From: Phyllobacteriaceae bacterium Water-Bin73
Lineage (GTDB): Bacteria > Pseudomonadota > Alphaproteobacteria > RS24
Length of the DNA: 32,778 nucleotides
Reading direction: 5' to 3'
Assembly: GCA_900197605.1 (NCBI GenBank)
Contig: FZLQ01000009.1
Coordinates: forward strand, 1-32,778
The notes under the pieces were generated by a model. It did no database searches. It had not been told where the DNA came from and saw only the letters and a program-made list of their open reading frames with translations. This document shows, one piece after another, positions 23,201-29,794 of this stretch. A program made the translations under genes and the position numbers. The stretch's first letter is position 1. Each line of letters opens with the position of its first letter.

Positions 23201-23585
23201 TTTCGATGCTGTCGGTTTTGCCGATAAAGTTTTGGAACCGAACCGTGCCGGCTTGGCGACCCCATTATTGGCCGCATTTATGGGGCCGAGCGAACTGACA
23301 TTTACGCGTGGTCTTGGCTTGGCACAAATGCGCGATGGTGTCGTTGAAACAGCCAGCACCGAGTTTGTTTTTGCCAATGGCAGAAACGAGGCGCGTCTGA
23401 CCGCCGCCCTTGATATGGTTGACCTATTGATAGATGCCGAGATGAAGCTTTATCCGATTGACAGTCAGCGACCGGTGATTTGGCAACTAACCGGCGGGCT
23501 TGGTGCGCCCACCATCAAAGCCGATGCCTCGGCATTTGACGCTAACGGTTCTGCACCCAACGCAGAGCCGCAACGCGCAGAGTAG
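20208..23585 (+). CDS. AsmA-family large envelope protein
   Basis: This 1125-residue protein begins with a short N-terminus and one hydrophobic helix (near residues 6-24), followed directly by an AsmA-like start (VKIDGAVRLRF near residues 47-57). The long middle is predicted to be beta-rich. The C-terminal AsmA region runs from about residue 950 (GALRLEGRGTSPRAMMASLD, then FEIAPGQLTFFDAVGFAD). AsmA-like proteins share a bridge-like repeating beta-groove architecture and are implicated in lipid movement or outer membrane homeostasis; that role is inferred here from family. A tandem DNAS repeat lies at residues 328-339. Its 3' end overlaps a small - strand gene by 44 bases. Start: ATG with a weak AGG site. 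Confidence 0.86.
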   Translation: MPRFPYLSVIFLLLSALMAAVITPNAAGILPPIEAFEADLSERFSGNVKIDGAVRLRFVPRPQIIIEQVSFSDRRRAAQFAATMPQMVINLDIIELVQRRFVVDEVSLIGADVQLQLAGRPAGLLAELHRETLPRVSLLDSDFRIIGLDPLRPQEVTRVTDVSAALMAKQANGPMVIVAQKIHSGGHAAMLRLSIGPTATQTQIGVTLGLGIDEQIGFTGFLSGSAADWRLDGEVELISSDLLMSAIEARLPMRVITPGRRVQLSGLINGSASGIRADSLEIEALNTVFRSRLALNWPRMQGEMPVLDGRLSTGAVNLDLLRFYNAFDNASDNASDNASDEAKANTGLLNEIWSGIAPDLVTSFDVEATRFVIGGETGSDLVAEINQNGALLSVERLNMNLPFRSSLLATGTLDTSQDTPVLNGNFSTRSSDALALLLWLGNQNNIDFSTFAEALDQGTLQRASMVGDVLFDENGLALKGLAGRLGDDYFSADVGLPDIEAWRGDVLFRISRFDLADWGILETATAGRESGIVGILPQLDRLLARALSTTDANRDIDFDIQVGQVFAGAQSIGPLKAIGALSNQRVEIQNLRLANFANSDVTLTGALNYDAAPSHGSLSLAIQGDDAKWAYGPIVSRFGPLNFNAAVAANMALDIELTAPGSPDWPKVIYRGTGAFGGASTGLAVTTPSRSLAFVEAGTDIQLSLNGAANALANLLFLPPVYDASDEAAMQLGLNALGNELFSVATNMSLGEDALVLNGNLRDAAGGRLLSGALEFNFAHFLPLLDADTSWERVAASGQMQLNATRNNFGFAGLDLALGDGRISGEGVLQTGDGLPRFNANLATENVDFSWMLTERDKDGWRNEPIRWSLLGRSNADIQLSVAASRFGSVVLDSLNGRLKLTEGVLEAPDLALELFGGTVTASLLAEGGLLSPRFGINAEFADINPNGFFLQQYGNRLLDAVLSGALRLEGRGTSPRAMMASLDGQINFEIAPGQLTFFDAVGFADKVLEPNRAGLATPLLAAFMGPSELTFTRGLGLAQMRDGVVETASTEFVFANGRNEARLTAALDMVDLLIDAEMKLYPIDSQRPVIWQLTGGLGAPTIKADASAFDANGSAPNAEPQRAE
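21177..21224 (+). repeat. 12-bp in-frame tandem repeat (DNAS) in the AsmA-family gene
   Basis: Three perfect copies of GACAATGCGTCT follow one degenerate copy (TACAATGCGTTT). They encode Asp-Asn-Ala-Ser repeats at residues 328-339 and lead into a charged linker. Because the unit is a multiple of three, copy number can change without a frameshift. It is too short and too uniform to be a CRISPR array. Confidence 0.9.
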
Positions 23586-23754
23586 AAGACAGGCTAGCCG
23601 CGCGCGCCTCAGCGTCTAATTGTCGAATAAGGTTCGGCACGCTTTGCCCGCTCTCAGCCGCCATCTCTTTCAGCACGTCCCAAAACACCGGCTCCAACGA
23701 TACGCTGGTGGCGTGGCCGGCAATGGTGATGGAACGCTTTTCGGGTTTCATCAT
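23542..23754 (-). CDS. Small ribbon-helix-helix domain protein
   Basis: The 70-residue product matches the pattern of the RHH_4-like ribbon-helix-helix family common in alphaproteobacteria. A short beta strand (KRSITIAGHATSVSLEP) is followed by a helix (FWDVLKEMAAESGQSV), a turn, and a second helix (NLIRQLDAEARA). The conserved tail SSTLRVAALRWV ends the domain. Such proteins dimerise and usually bind DNA; the target is unknown. It starts 8 bases after fumC and is probably cotranscribed with it. Its 3' end overlaps the convergent AsmA-family gene by 44 bases. Two adjacent ATGs (23754 and 23751) could start it, and the Shine-Dalgarno is weak. Confidence 0.85.
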   Translation of the reverse strand: MMKPEKRSITIAGHATSVSLEPVFWDVLKEMAAESGQSVPNLIRQLDAEARAASLSSTLRVAALRWVQNR

Positions 23755-23762
23755 GGGCGCGC

Positions 23763-25154
23763 CTATTTGGGTGCAATCATGTCTTCCGGACGCACGATCG
23801 TATCGAATTCTTCTCCCGTCACGAAGCCGCCTTTAACCGCTTCTTCGCGCAAGGTCGTGCCGTTTTTATGCGCTGTTTTGGCAACCAATGTTGCATTGTC
23901 ATAGCCAATGGTCGGGGCCAATGCCGTGACCAGCATCAGCGAGCGTTCCATCAGCGCGGCGATATTATCTTCATTGGCTTGAATGCCGACCACGCAATTA
24001 TCCGAGAAGCTGACCGCCGCATCGCCCAGCAGGCGAATGGATTGCAGCACATTGGCGGCAATCACCGGCTTGTAAACATTCAGTTCAAAATGCCCCTGCG
24101 AACCGGCAAATGAGACAGCGGTGTTATTGCCCATCACTTGCGCGCAGACCATGGTCAGCGCTTCGCATTGTGTCGGGTTTACCTTGCCCGGCATAATTGA
24201 CGAGCCGGGTTCGTTTTCCGGCAGGCTCAACTCACCCAGACCCGAACGCGGGCCGGAGCCGAGCAGGCGAATATCATTGGCGATTTTGAAGAGCGACACG
24301 GCGACTTCATTCAATGCGCCATGCGCCTCAACCATCGCATCATGCGTGGCCAGTGCCTCAAACTTATTCAGTGCGGTGACGAAGGGCAGCTTGGTATAAG
24401 CGGCGACCTCATCGGCGAATTTTTCGGCAAAACCGATTTTGGCATTAATGCCGGTGCCGACAGCGGTGCCGCCTTGCGCCAATTCATAAAGTTTCGGCAG
24501 CACGGCCTCAACGCGTCCCATGCCGTTTTTCACCATGGCGACATAGCCGGAAAACTCCTGCCCCAAAGTCAGCGGCGTGGCGTCTTGCGTATGGGTGCGT
24601 CCGATTTTGATAATGTTCTTAAATGACTCGGCCTTATCATTCAGCGCATTGTGAAGCTGCTGCAAACTCGGCACCAGCATATGCACAATCTCTTCCGCCG
24701 CCGCAATATGCATGGCGGTCGGGAATGTGTCATTGGAGGACTGGCTACGATTGCAATGATCATTGGGATGCACCGGCTCTTTGCTGCCCATTGTGCCGCC
24801 CAGTATTTCAATGGCGCGGTTGGAAATCACTTCATTGGAATTCATATTGGATTGCGTGCCCGAACCGGTTTGCCAAACCACAAGCGGGAAATGGTCGTTC
24901 AGCTTGCCTTCAGCCACTTCACCGGCAGCACTGACAATCGCATCACCAATATCTTTTTCCAAATTATCGAGCTTCATATTGGCTTGGGCAGCCGACATTT
25001 TGACAATCCCCAACGCGCGCACCAAAGGCAGCGGCATGGTTTCCGTGCCGATTTTGAAATTACCCAGCGAGCGTTGCGTTTGCGCGCCCCAATATTTTTC
25101 GGAAGGCACGTCAAGCGGGCCAAAGCTATCGGTTTCGGTGCGCGTATCGGCCAT
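23763..25154 (-). CDS. fumC: Class II fumarate hydratase FumC
   Basis: FumC interconverts fumarate and malate in the citric acid cycle without an Fe-S cluster. The 463 residues carry the superfamily signature [10 protein letters not shown] at 317-326, the active-site histidine H188 in [17 protein letters not shown], and [14 protein letters not shown] and [14 protein letters not shown] motifs. GGAG lies 7 bases before the ATG. The gene follows sspB after a 91-base gap that contains a hairpin, so it may have its own promoter. A small RHH gene follows it. Confidence 0.97.
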   Translation of the reverse strand: MADTRTETDSFGPLDVPSEKYWGAQTQRSLGNFKIGTETMPLPLVRALGIVKMSAAQANMKLDNLEKDIGDAIVSAAGEVAEGKLNDHFPLVVWQTGSGTQSNMNSNEVISNRAIEILGGTMGSKEPVHPNDHCNRSQSSNDTFPTAMHIAAAEEIVHMLVPSLQQLHNALNDKAESFKNIIKIGRTHTQDATPLTLGQEFSGYVAMVKNGMGRVEAVLPKLYELAQGGTAVGTGINAKIGFAEKFADEVAAYTKLPFVTALNKFEALATHDAMVEAHGALNEVAVSLFKIANDIRLLGSGPRSGLGELSLPENEPGSSIMPGKVNPTQCEALTMVCAQVMGNNTAVSFAGSQGHFELNVYKPVIAANVLQSIRLLGDAAVSFSDNCVVGIQANEDNIAALMERSLMLVTALAPTIGYDNATLVAKTAHKNGTTLREEAVKGGFVTGEEFDTIVRPEDMIAPK

Positions 25155-25186
25155 TTTTCAATCTCCAATGGAATATAAATCTATAA

Positions 25187-25207
25187 GCGGTCTAGCATGC
25201 TGACCGC
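25187..25207 (-). other. Hairpin between sspB and fumC
   Basis: GCGGTC and GACCGC form a perfect 6-bp stem around a 9-base loop that itself contains the palindrome AGCATGCT. It lies in the 91-base gap between sspB and fumC, and on the - strand is followed by TTATAGATTT rather than a T-run. It may be a weak terminator, an operator or a leader structure for fumC. Confidence 0.4.
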
Positions 25208-25245
25208 GTGCCGCCAATATATCGGCAGCAGCGCGGCGTTGAAAA

Positions 25246-25770
25246 CTATTTATCGCGAAAGCTGTCGAGACTGACGACTTCGCCTTTTTTCTCTTCTTGT
25301 TTGATTTCCGGCCCGCCTGATTGTTCTTCTTCAGCCGATAAAACAGCATCAACCATGGCGTCTTGTTCGGCCAATGCGGTGAAATCAATATCCGGTGCAT
25401 CGACATCGAACATCAGGCCGAAAGCAACTGAGGGGTCATAAAATTTACTCATGGCAGCAAATGGCACAGTCAGGCGTTCAGGTGTGTCGTTAAAGCTCAG
25501 CGTCACATGAAACGCATCTTCTTCGATTTCCAAATCCTCATATTGGTTTTGCAGCACAATGGTAATTTCTTCCGGATGCTGGGCGCGCAGCCTATCCGAT
25601 ATCACCACCCCATCGGTATGGGTGTAATAGGTGATATAAAAATGATGGCCTCCGGCTAAGCCTTCGCTGGCGGCTTCTTGCATGACGCTGCGAACCATAT
25701 TCAGCAGGGCGGCTTGGGCGCGGTCTGCATATTTGTAAATGTCGTCGGGTGAATCGCTTATGTCTGTCAT
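25246..25770 (-). CDS. sspB: SspB, ClpXP adaptor for ssrA-tagged proteins (alphaproteobacterial type)
   Basis: SspB tethers ssrA-tagged polypeptides to the ClpXP protease. The 174-residue protein fits the alphaproteobacterial SspB family. An N-terminal helix (YADRAQAALLNMVRSVMQEA) is followed by a beta-rich substrate-binding domain (HHFYITYYTHTDGV, then PEEITIVLQNQYEDLEI and VPFAAMSKFYDPSVAFGL). A flexible acidic linker leads to a conserved C-terminal tail, EVVSLDSFRDK, likely the ClpX-docking peptide. It lies 30 bases after the tmRNA terminator on the same strand, so transcription by read-through or from a nearby promoter is needed. The AGGCAG site is weak. Confidence 0.92.
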   Translation of the reverse strand: MTDISDSPDDIYKYADRAQAALLNMVRSVMQEAASEGLAGGHHFYITYYTHTDGVVISDRLRAQHPEEITIVLQNQYEDLEIEEDAFHVTLSFNDTPERLTVPFAAMSKFYDPSVAFGLMFDVDAPDIDFTALAEQDAMVDAVLSAEEEQSGGPEIKQEEKKGEVVSLDSFRDK

Positions 25771-25799
25771 TGTTTCTGCCTGTAAGCCGCGCGGGCATT

Positions 25800-25835
25800 A
25801 AAAAAGTGGAAGGCTTCTGTTGCCAGGTGCCTTCC
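25800..25835 (-). terminator. Intrinsic terminator of ssrA
   Basis: On the - strand, GGAAGGC pairs perfectly with GCCTTCC (7 bp, 14-base loop), followed by AC and six T residues. This is the strongest intrinsic terminator in the window. It sits at the 3' end of the tmRNA coding piece and 30 bases before sspB. Confidence 0.85.
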
Positions 25836-26116
25836 GAACCCCGCCATCACCTGCGAAGGCAATGGACTTAAATTGAAGTCGTGTGACTGCTTACGCAGCG
25901 ACAGCTACTTCCGCATAGTTGTCATTTGCAACTACTAAAATGGCCCGATAACGATGGTACCATGCCGAGCGACGGAAACATCCTTTACGCCCTCGTCGAT
26001 CCTATGTCGCCCCCAAAACGCTAGAGAAATGGTGGAGGCGCCGGGTACTGCCCCCGGGTCCGATAGGTTTATTGCGAAGCCCGTTTATCGCCATAGTCGG
26101 CAAGCCGACAGGGCTT
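25836..26116 (-). ncRNA. ssrA: Two-piece circularly permuted tmRNA
   Basis: tmRNA rescues stalled ribosomes and tags the nascent chain for proteolysis. On the - strand the acceptor piece comes first and ends in CGCCTCC-A-CCA (CCA at 26030-26032). A 15-base internal spacer (26015-26029) follows, then the coding piece starting GGGGGCG at 26014. GGGGGCG pairs with CGCCTCC over 7 bp with one G-U, rebuilding the acceptor stem; this permuted order is the alphaproteobacterial form. The tag frame at 25929-25891 reads ANDNYAEVAVAA and then TAA, with TAGTT before the GCA resume codon. Near the 5' end, AAGCCC...GGGCTT enclose the hairpin GTCGG-CTTG-CCGAC. Exact mature ends are not readable; the outer boundaries are approximate. 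Confidence 0.95.
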
Positions 26117-26118
26117 AT

Positions 26119-26146
26119 ATAACAGTTTTCACAGTAAAATAACAGT
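26119..26146. promoter_or_regulatory. Phased ATAACAGT repeats in the ssrA-thyA divergent promoter region
   Basis: Two exact copies of ATAACAGT start 20 bases apart, and a third ACAGT core lies between them (ACAGT at 26122, 26131 and 26142). Spacing near two helical turns suggests a protein-binding site. On the - strand the repeat overlaps candidate -10 boxes for ssrA (TTATAT, TATAAG, TTATTTT). The binder is unknown; AT-rich promoter sequence could produce this by chance. Confidence 0.4.
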
Positions 26147-26197
26147 GCGACAGGAAAACCCGTTGCGAATCTTGGGTGAAAAACCAAATATGTTTTC

Positions 26198-26992
26198 ATG
26201 CAGCAATATCTTGACCTTCTCGAACATGTTTTACACCACGGCGTGCAGCGCGACGACCGCACCGGCACCGGCACTTTGTCGGTGTTCGGCCATCAAATGC
26301 GATTTAATTTGGGTCACGGTTTTCCGGTTCTGACGACCAAGAAACTGCACCTGAAATCCATCATTCACGAGCTGCTCTGGTTTCTGACCGGCGACACAAA
26401 TATCGCCTATCTGAAAGAGAACGGCGTCTCGATTTGGGATGAGTGGGCCGATGCAGACGGCAATCTGGGGCCGGTTTATGGCAAGCAATGGCGCAGTTGG
26501 CAAACGCCGGGTGGCGCGCATATTGACCAAATTACCGCGCTGGTTGAACAGCTCAAAAACAATCCGGATTCGCGCCGACATATTGTCACCGCATGGAATC
26601 CGGCTGATGTCGATAATATGGCGCTACCGCCATGCCATTGCCTGTTTCAGTTTTATGTCGCCAAAGGCAAGCTGTCTTGCCAGCTTTATCAGCGTTCGGC
26701 TGATATTTTCCTTGGCGTGCCGTTCAATATTGCTTCCTATGCGCTGCTGACGCAAATGCTGGCGCAAGTGTGCGATTTGGAAGCCGGTGATTTCGTGCAT
26801 ACGCTGGGCGATGCGCATCTCTATCTCAATCATATTGACCAAGCGCGCACGCAGCTTCAACGCCGCCCGGGCAATTTGCCCGGCATTAAAATCAATCCCG
26901 AGAAGAAAGATATTTTCGGTTTCGTATTCGATGATTTCGAGCTGGTTGACTATGTCGCGCAACCGCATATTGCTGCGCCGGTCGCGGTGTAA
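26198..26992 (+). CDS. thyA: Thymidylate synthase ThyA
   Basis: ThyA makes dTMP from dUMP with methylene-tetrahydrofolate, releasing dihydrofolate. The 264 residues equal the length of E. coli ThyA. Visible motifs include [16 protein letters not shown] and the catalytic cysteine C146 in [12 protein letters not shown]. The dUMP phosphate-binding part is [20 protein letters not shown], and the C-terminal region has [12 protein letters not shown]. No Shine-Dalgarno is close to the ATG; GGTGA is 18 bases away. Initiation may therefore be weak or leaderless. folA starts 2 bases after its stop, pairing the enzyme with the reductase that recycles its folate product. Confidence 0.97.
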   Translation: MQQYLDLLEHVLHHGVQRDDRTGTGTLSVFGHQMRFNLGHGFPVLTTKKLHLKSIIHELLWFLTGDTNIAYLKENGVSIWDEWADADGNLGPVYGKQWRSWQTPGGAHIDQITALVEQLKNNPDSRRHIVTAWNPADVDNMALPPCHCLFQFYVAKGKLSCQLYQRSADIFLGVPFNIASYALLTQMLAQVCDLEAGDFVHTLGDAHLYLNHIDQARTQLQRRPGNLPGIKINPEKKDIFGFVFDDFELVDYVAQPHIAAPVAV

Positions 26993-26994
26993 TC

Positions 26995-27483
26995 ATGCCT
27001 GCTATTGAACTTGTTGTGGCGGTCGCCGAGAACGGCATTATCGGCCGCAATGGCGATATGCCCTGGCGTTTGCCGTCTGACCTCAAACATTTCAAGCAAG
27101 TGACGATGGGCTGCCCGATTATTATGGGGCGGCTGACCTGGGAGAGCATTGGTCGGCCTTTGCCCGGGCGATTGAATATTGTCATCAGCCGCAGCATTTG
27201 TGATGTGCCCGATGGCGTGGTGGTGGTCGCCACGCCAGAGGCCGCATTGCAGGCCGCCAAACAGGCTGAAACCGTGATGATTATCGGCGGCGGGCAGATT
27301 TATAAATTATTCGAACCGCGAGCGCAGACCGTGCATTTGACGCAAGTCCATGCAACGCCCGAGGGCGATACCTCTTTTGCCTTGCAGCAGCCCGATGATT
27401 GGCAAGAGACGACACGCGAGAGATTTTCGGCTGGCGAAAACGATAGCGCCGATTATAGTTTTATCACGCTAAAACGCATTTAA
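26995..27483 (+). CDS. folA: Dihydrofolate reductase
   Basis: Dihydrofolate reductase regenerates tetrahydrofolate from the dihydrofolate produced by ThyA. The 162 residues contain VVAVAENGIIGRNGDMPW and LPSDLKHFK with the catalytic acid D29. The NADPH-binding segments are MGRLTWESIGRPLPGR and MIIGGGQIYKLF, and the end is the usual HLTQV...GDTSF pattern. It is tightly coupled to thyA, a common arrangement. Nothing in the sequence suggests a resistance variant. Confidence 0.96.
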   Translation: MPAIELVVAVAENGIIGRNGDMPWRLPSDLKHFKQVTMGCPIIMGRLTWESIGRPLPGRLNIVISRSICDVPDGVVVVATPEAALQAAKQAETVMIIGGGQIYKLFEPRAQTVHLTQVHATPEGDTSFALQQPDDWQETTRERFSAGENDSADYSFITLKRI

Positions 27484-27497
27484 GCGGAGAGGGTGAT

Positions 27498-28409
27498 ATG
27501 CGCGAAATTGCATCAGAATTACAATTTCCCGAAGGGCCGATTGCGATGGCTGACGGCTCGGTCATTCTGGTTGAGATTGCCCGCGGCACGCTGAGCCGTG
27601 TGACCCCTGACGGCAAAATTGAGGTGATTGCGGAGACCGGCGGCGGGCCAAACGGCGCGGCCATCGGCCCCGATGGCGCGGCCTATATTTGCAATAATGG
27701 CGGCTTTGAATGGCATGATGTGAACGGCCTTTTATTCGCCGGTGATATTGCCAAAGATTATTCGGGCGGACGCATTGAGCGGGTCGATTTGACGACCGGC
27801 AAGGTCAGTGTGCTTTACACGGAAGTGAACGGCAATCCGCTGCGCGGGCCCAATGATATTGTCTTCGACAAGCAAGGCGGCTTTTGGTTCACCGATTTGG
27901 GCAAAGGCTATGGGCGTTTGAAAGACAGAGGCGCGCTGTTTTATGCCAAAGCCGATGGTAGCCATGTCGAGGAAATGGTGTTTCCGGTCGAGACCGCCAA
28001 TGGCGTCGGCCTCAGCCCTGATGAAGATTTTGTCTATGTCGCTGAAACGCAAGGCGCACGCCTGTGGCGGTGGCAGCTTGACGGGCCGGGCAAGATGGCA
28101 GGCAGTGGGCGCACCGGTCAGAAAAACTTTGTCGCCTCACCTGCCGGATACAGCTTTTTCGACTCAATGGCCGTCGAGGCCGATGGCACAATATGCGTCG
28201 CCACAATTATGAATGGCGGCATTTCGCGTATTAATCCCGAGACCGGCGATATACGCCATGTCGCCACCGGCGACCCGATGACCACCAATATTTGTTTTGG
28301 TGGGGACGAGCTGAAAACCGCCTATATCACGGCTTCCGGCACCGGCAAATTACTCGCCACAGATTGGGATACGCCCGGCCTACCGCTTAATTTTCTGAAT
28401 AAGAAGTAA
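27498..28409 (+). CDS. SMP-30/gluconolactonase-like hydrolase
   Basis: The 303-residue protein has the six-bladed propeller pattern of the SMP-30/gluconolactonase/LRE family. Likely metal or substrate residues are visible: E12 in FPEGP, N119 in GPNDIVF, N168 in TANGVGLS, and D222 in FFDSMAVE. Family members hydrolyse sugar lactones or related esters with a divalent metal, but the substrate is not readable here. It starts 14 bases after folA with GGAGAGGG upstream, so it is probably the third gene of the thyA operon, an unexpected partner. Its 3' end overlaps the convergent DUF1737 gene by 23 bases. Confidence 0.88.
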   Translation: MREIASELQFPEGPIAMADGSVILVEIARGTLSRVTPDGKIEVIAETGGGPNGAAIGPDGAAYICNNGGFEWHDVNGLLFAGDIAKDYSGGRIERVDLTTGKVSVLYTEVNGNPLRGPNDIVFDKQGGFWFTDLGKGYGRLKDRGALFYAKADGSHVEEMVFPVETANGVGLSPDEDFVYVAETQGARLWRWQLDGPGKMAGSGRTGQKNFVASPAGYSFFDSMAVEADGTICVATIMNGGISRINPETGDIRHVATGDPMTTNICFGGDELKTAYITASGTGKLLATDWDTPGLPLNFLNKK

Positions 28410-28584
28410 AGAATTCCGGCAGCACAAGGGCTTGGCCGCAATGGCGGTTGCCGTCAGCATCGACCTGCATGAGGGGCGGGCCGAATAAAACCCAGCCCTC
28501 ACGCAGCGCGTCGGATACGCGCTGGCAAAAAACCGCATCATCGGCACCGGTCAAAAACCGATAGGCTTTTTTCTCTTCACTCAT
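28387..28584 (-). CDS. DUF1737-family small protein
   Basis: The 65-residue protein fits the DUF1737 pattern: YRFLTGADDAVFCQRV at the start, then a helix and EGWVLFGPPLMQVD, and a CGQALVLPE end. The function is unknown. Its ATGA start overlaps the apbC stop by 4 bases, so the two are translated together. Its end overlaps the convergent SMP-30-like gene by 23 bases. Assignment rests on recalled family features. Confidence 0.75.
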   Translation of the reverse strand: MSEEKKAYRFLTGADDAVFCQRVSDALREGWVLFGPPLMQVDADGNRHCGQALVLPEFFTSYSEN

Positions 28585-29621
28585 GAGGTTTCCTTTATTG
28601 ATTTGCTGATGCGCGCCGCCAGTTTCTTAAAGGCCTCATGCGCGCCCTTTGTGCCAATGGCGGCATCAAGCGGCAGGGCGGCGAGATGGGCGAGTTTGAG
28701 TTTCTTGGCCATTTTCTCGCCACCTTCCCCAAATGGGTAAAGGCGCGTGCCGTCGGGCGCATCGAGATAAGCCATATTTTCAATCAGTCCCAGCACCGGC
28801 ACATTGGTTTTTTCAAACATGGCAATGGCCCGGGTGACATCGGCCAACGCTAAATCCGACGGGGTGGTGACCAGCACCGCGCCCGATACCGGAATACGCT
28901 GCGCCATGGTCAGTTGAATATCGCCCGTGCCCGGTGGCAGGTCGAGCACTAGCACATCGAGTGCAGGCCAAGCCACATCTTCCAGCATTTGCACCAGCGC
29001 GCCTTGCGCCATCGGCCCGCGCCATATCATCGCCTGATCCGTATCGACTAAATAGCCGATGGACATGGTGTGCATGCCATTGGCCTCAATCGGCAGAAGT
29101 TTTTTATCGTCGGTCATTTGCGGCTTATCGGTAATGCCCAATAGTTGCGGCATGCTGGGCCCGTAAATATCAGCATCGAGAAGTCCGGTAACATTGCCCG
29201 CTTTTGCGAGAGCGGCGGCGAGATTAACCGCGACAGTCGATTTGCCGACCCCCCCTTTGCCCGAGGCCACGGCGATGACGGTTTTAATCCGCTTGAAAAC
29301 CTCCGGCACCTCAGTGCTGGCGCTGTTATGCGGGGCTTTATTGGCCGTAGCTTGTTGCGGGCGATGCGCGGTCAAAACGCAGGTGACGGATACCACGCCG
29401 CTGAGTTGTTGAACGGCGGCTTCGGCTTGCTGCTTCACGGCGTCCAGCCCGTCAGGGGCCAACCCATCGACATCAATTGAGAAACCGATATTGCCGTCGC
29501 GTATTACCAAACCTTGTATGCGGTCGGCGGCAACCAGAGATTGCGCCTCGCCGGCGGCGGTAATCGGGTCCAATGCGGTTAGGATTTCGGCTTGTGTCAA
29601 TTTGGGTGTCGGCGCGGACAT
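28581..29621 (-). CDS. apbC: ApbC/Mrp-type Fe-S carrier P-loop ATPase
   Basis: ApbC/Mrp/NBP35-type ATPases bind and transfer Fe-S clusters. The 346 residues have an N-terminal DUF59/MIP18-like domain (LTQAEILTALDPI...), then a P-loop ATPase with the deviant Walker A SGKGGVGKST at 120-129. DADIYGPSMPQLLG, Walker B LDVLVLDLPPGTGD and VTTPSDLALADV follow. The usual C-terminal CxxC that ligates the cluster is missing: the segment after IENM is AYLDAPDGTRL, and C81 is the only cysteine in the protein. Some alphaproteobacterial homologues appear to share this loss. Gene order: apbC then DUF1737, divergent from hflK. Confidence 0.92.
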   Translation of the reverse strand: MSAPTPKLTQAEILTALDPITAAGEAQSLVAADRIQGLVIRDGNIGFSIDVDGLAPDGLDAVKQQAEAAVQQLSGVVSVTCVLTAHRPQQATANKAPHNSASTEVPEVFKRIKTVIAVASGKGGVGKSTVAVNLAAALAKAGNVTGLLDADIYGPSMPQLLGITDKPQMTDDKKLLPIEANGMHTMSIGYLVDTDQAMIWRGPMAQGALVQMLEDVAWPALDVLVLDLPPGTGDIQLTMAQRIPVSGAVLVTTPSDLALADVTRAIAMFEKTNVPVLGLIENMAYLDAPDGTRLYPFGEGGEKMAKKLKLAHLAALPLDAAIGTKGAHEAFKKLAARISKSIKETS

Positions 29622-29737
29622 CGGTAAAAACTCTCGGTTAAAGCTTGAATTTATGTGTCATGCTCACCACATAGACCTGTATATGGTGTTCTTGTCAATT
29701 GATGCACGGTTTGCGTTGGTCTTGCACAAGTGTCACA

Positions 29738-29766
29738 TTGCGACGCATCAGAGATGCGCTTATAAA
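29738..29766 (+). promoter_or_regulatory. Candidate sigma-70 promoter for hflK with a palindrome in the spacer
   Basis: TTGCGA and TATAAA are separated by exactly 17 bases and would start transcription about 22 bases before the hflK ATG. The spacer contains the inverted repeat CGCATC-AGA-GATGCG, a plausible operator. Further GCATC/GATGC half-sites occur at 29701 and 29769. Confidence 0.6.
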
Positions 29767-29794
29767 AAGCATCTCGTTTAACGGAGGACAGTCA

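Noticed and set aside
25954-26142. Plus-strand ORF containing VEAPGTAPGSDRF
   Set aside because: It is antisense to the tmRNA acceptor domain; such ORFs are a known artefact of alphaproteobacterial ssrA genes.
29699-29794. Upstream extension of HflK
   Set aside because: It would run through the probable promoter; the ATG at 29795 has GGAGG at ideal spacing and the family-typical N-terminus.
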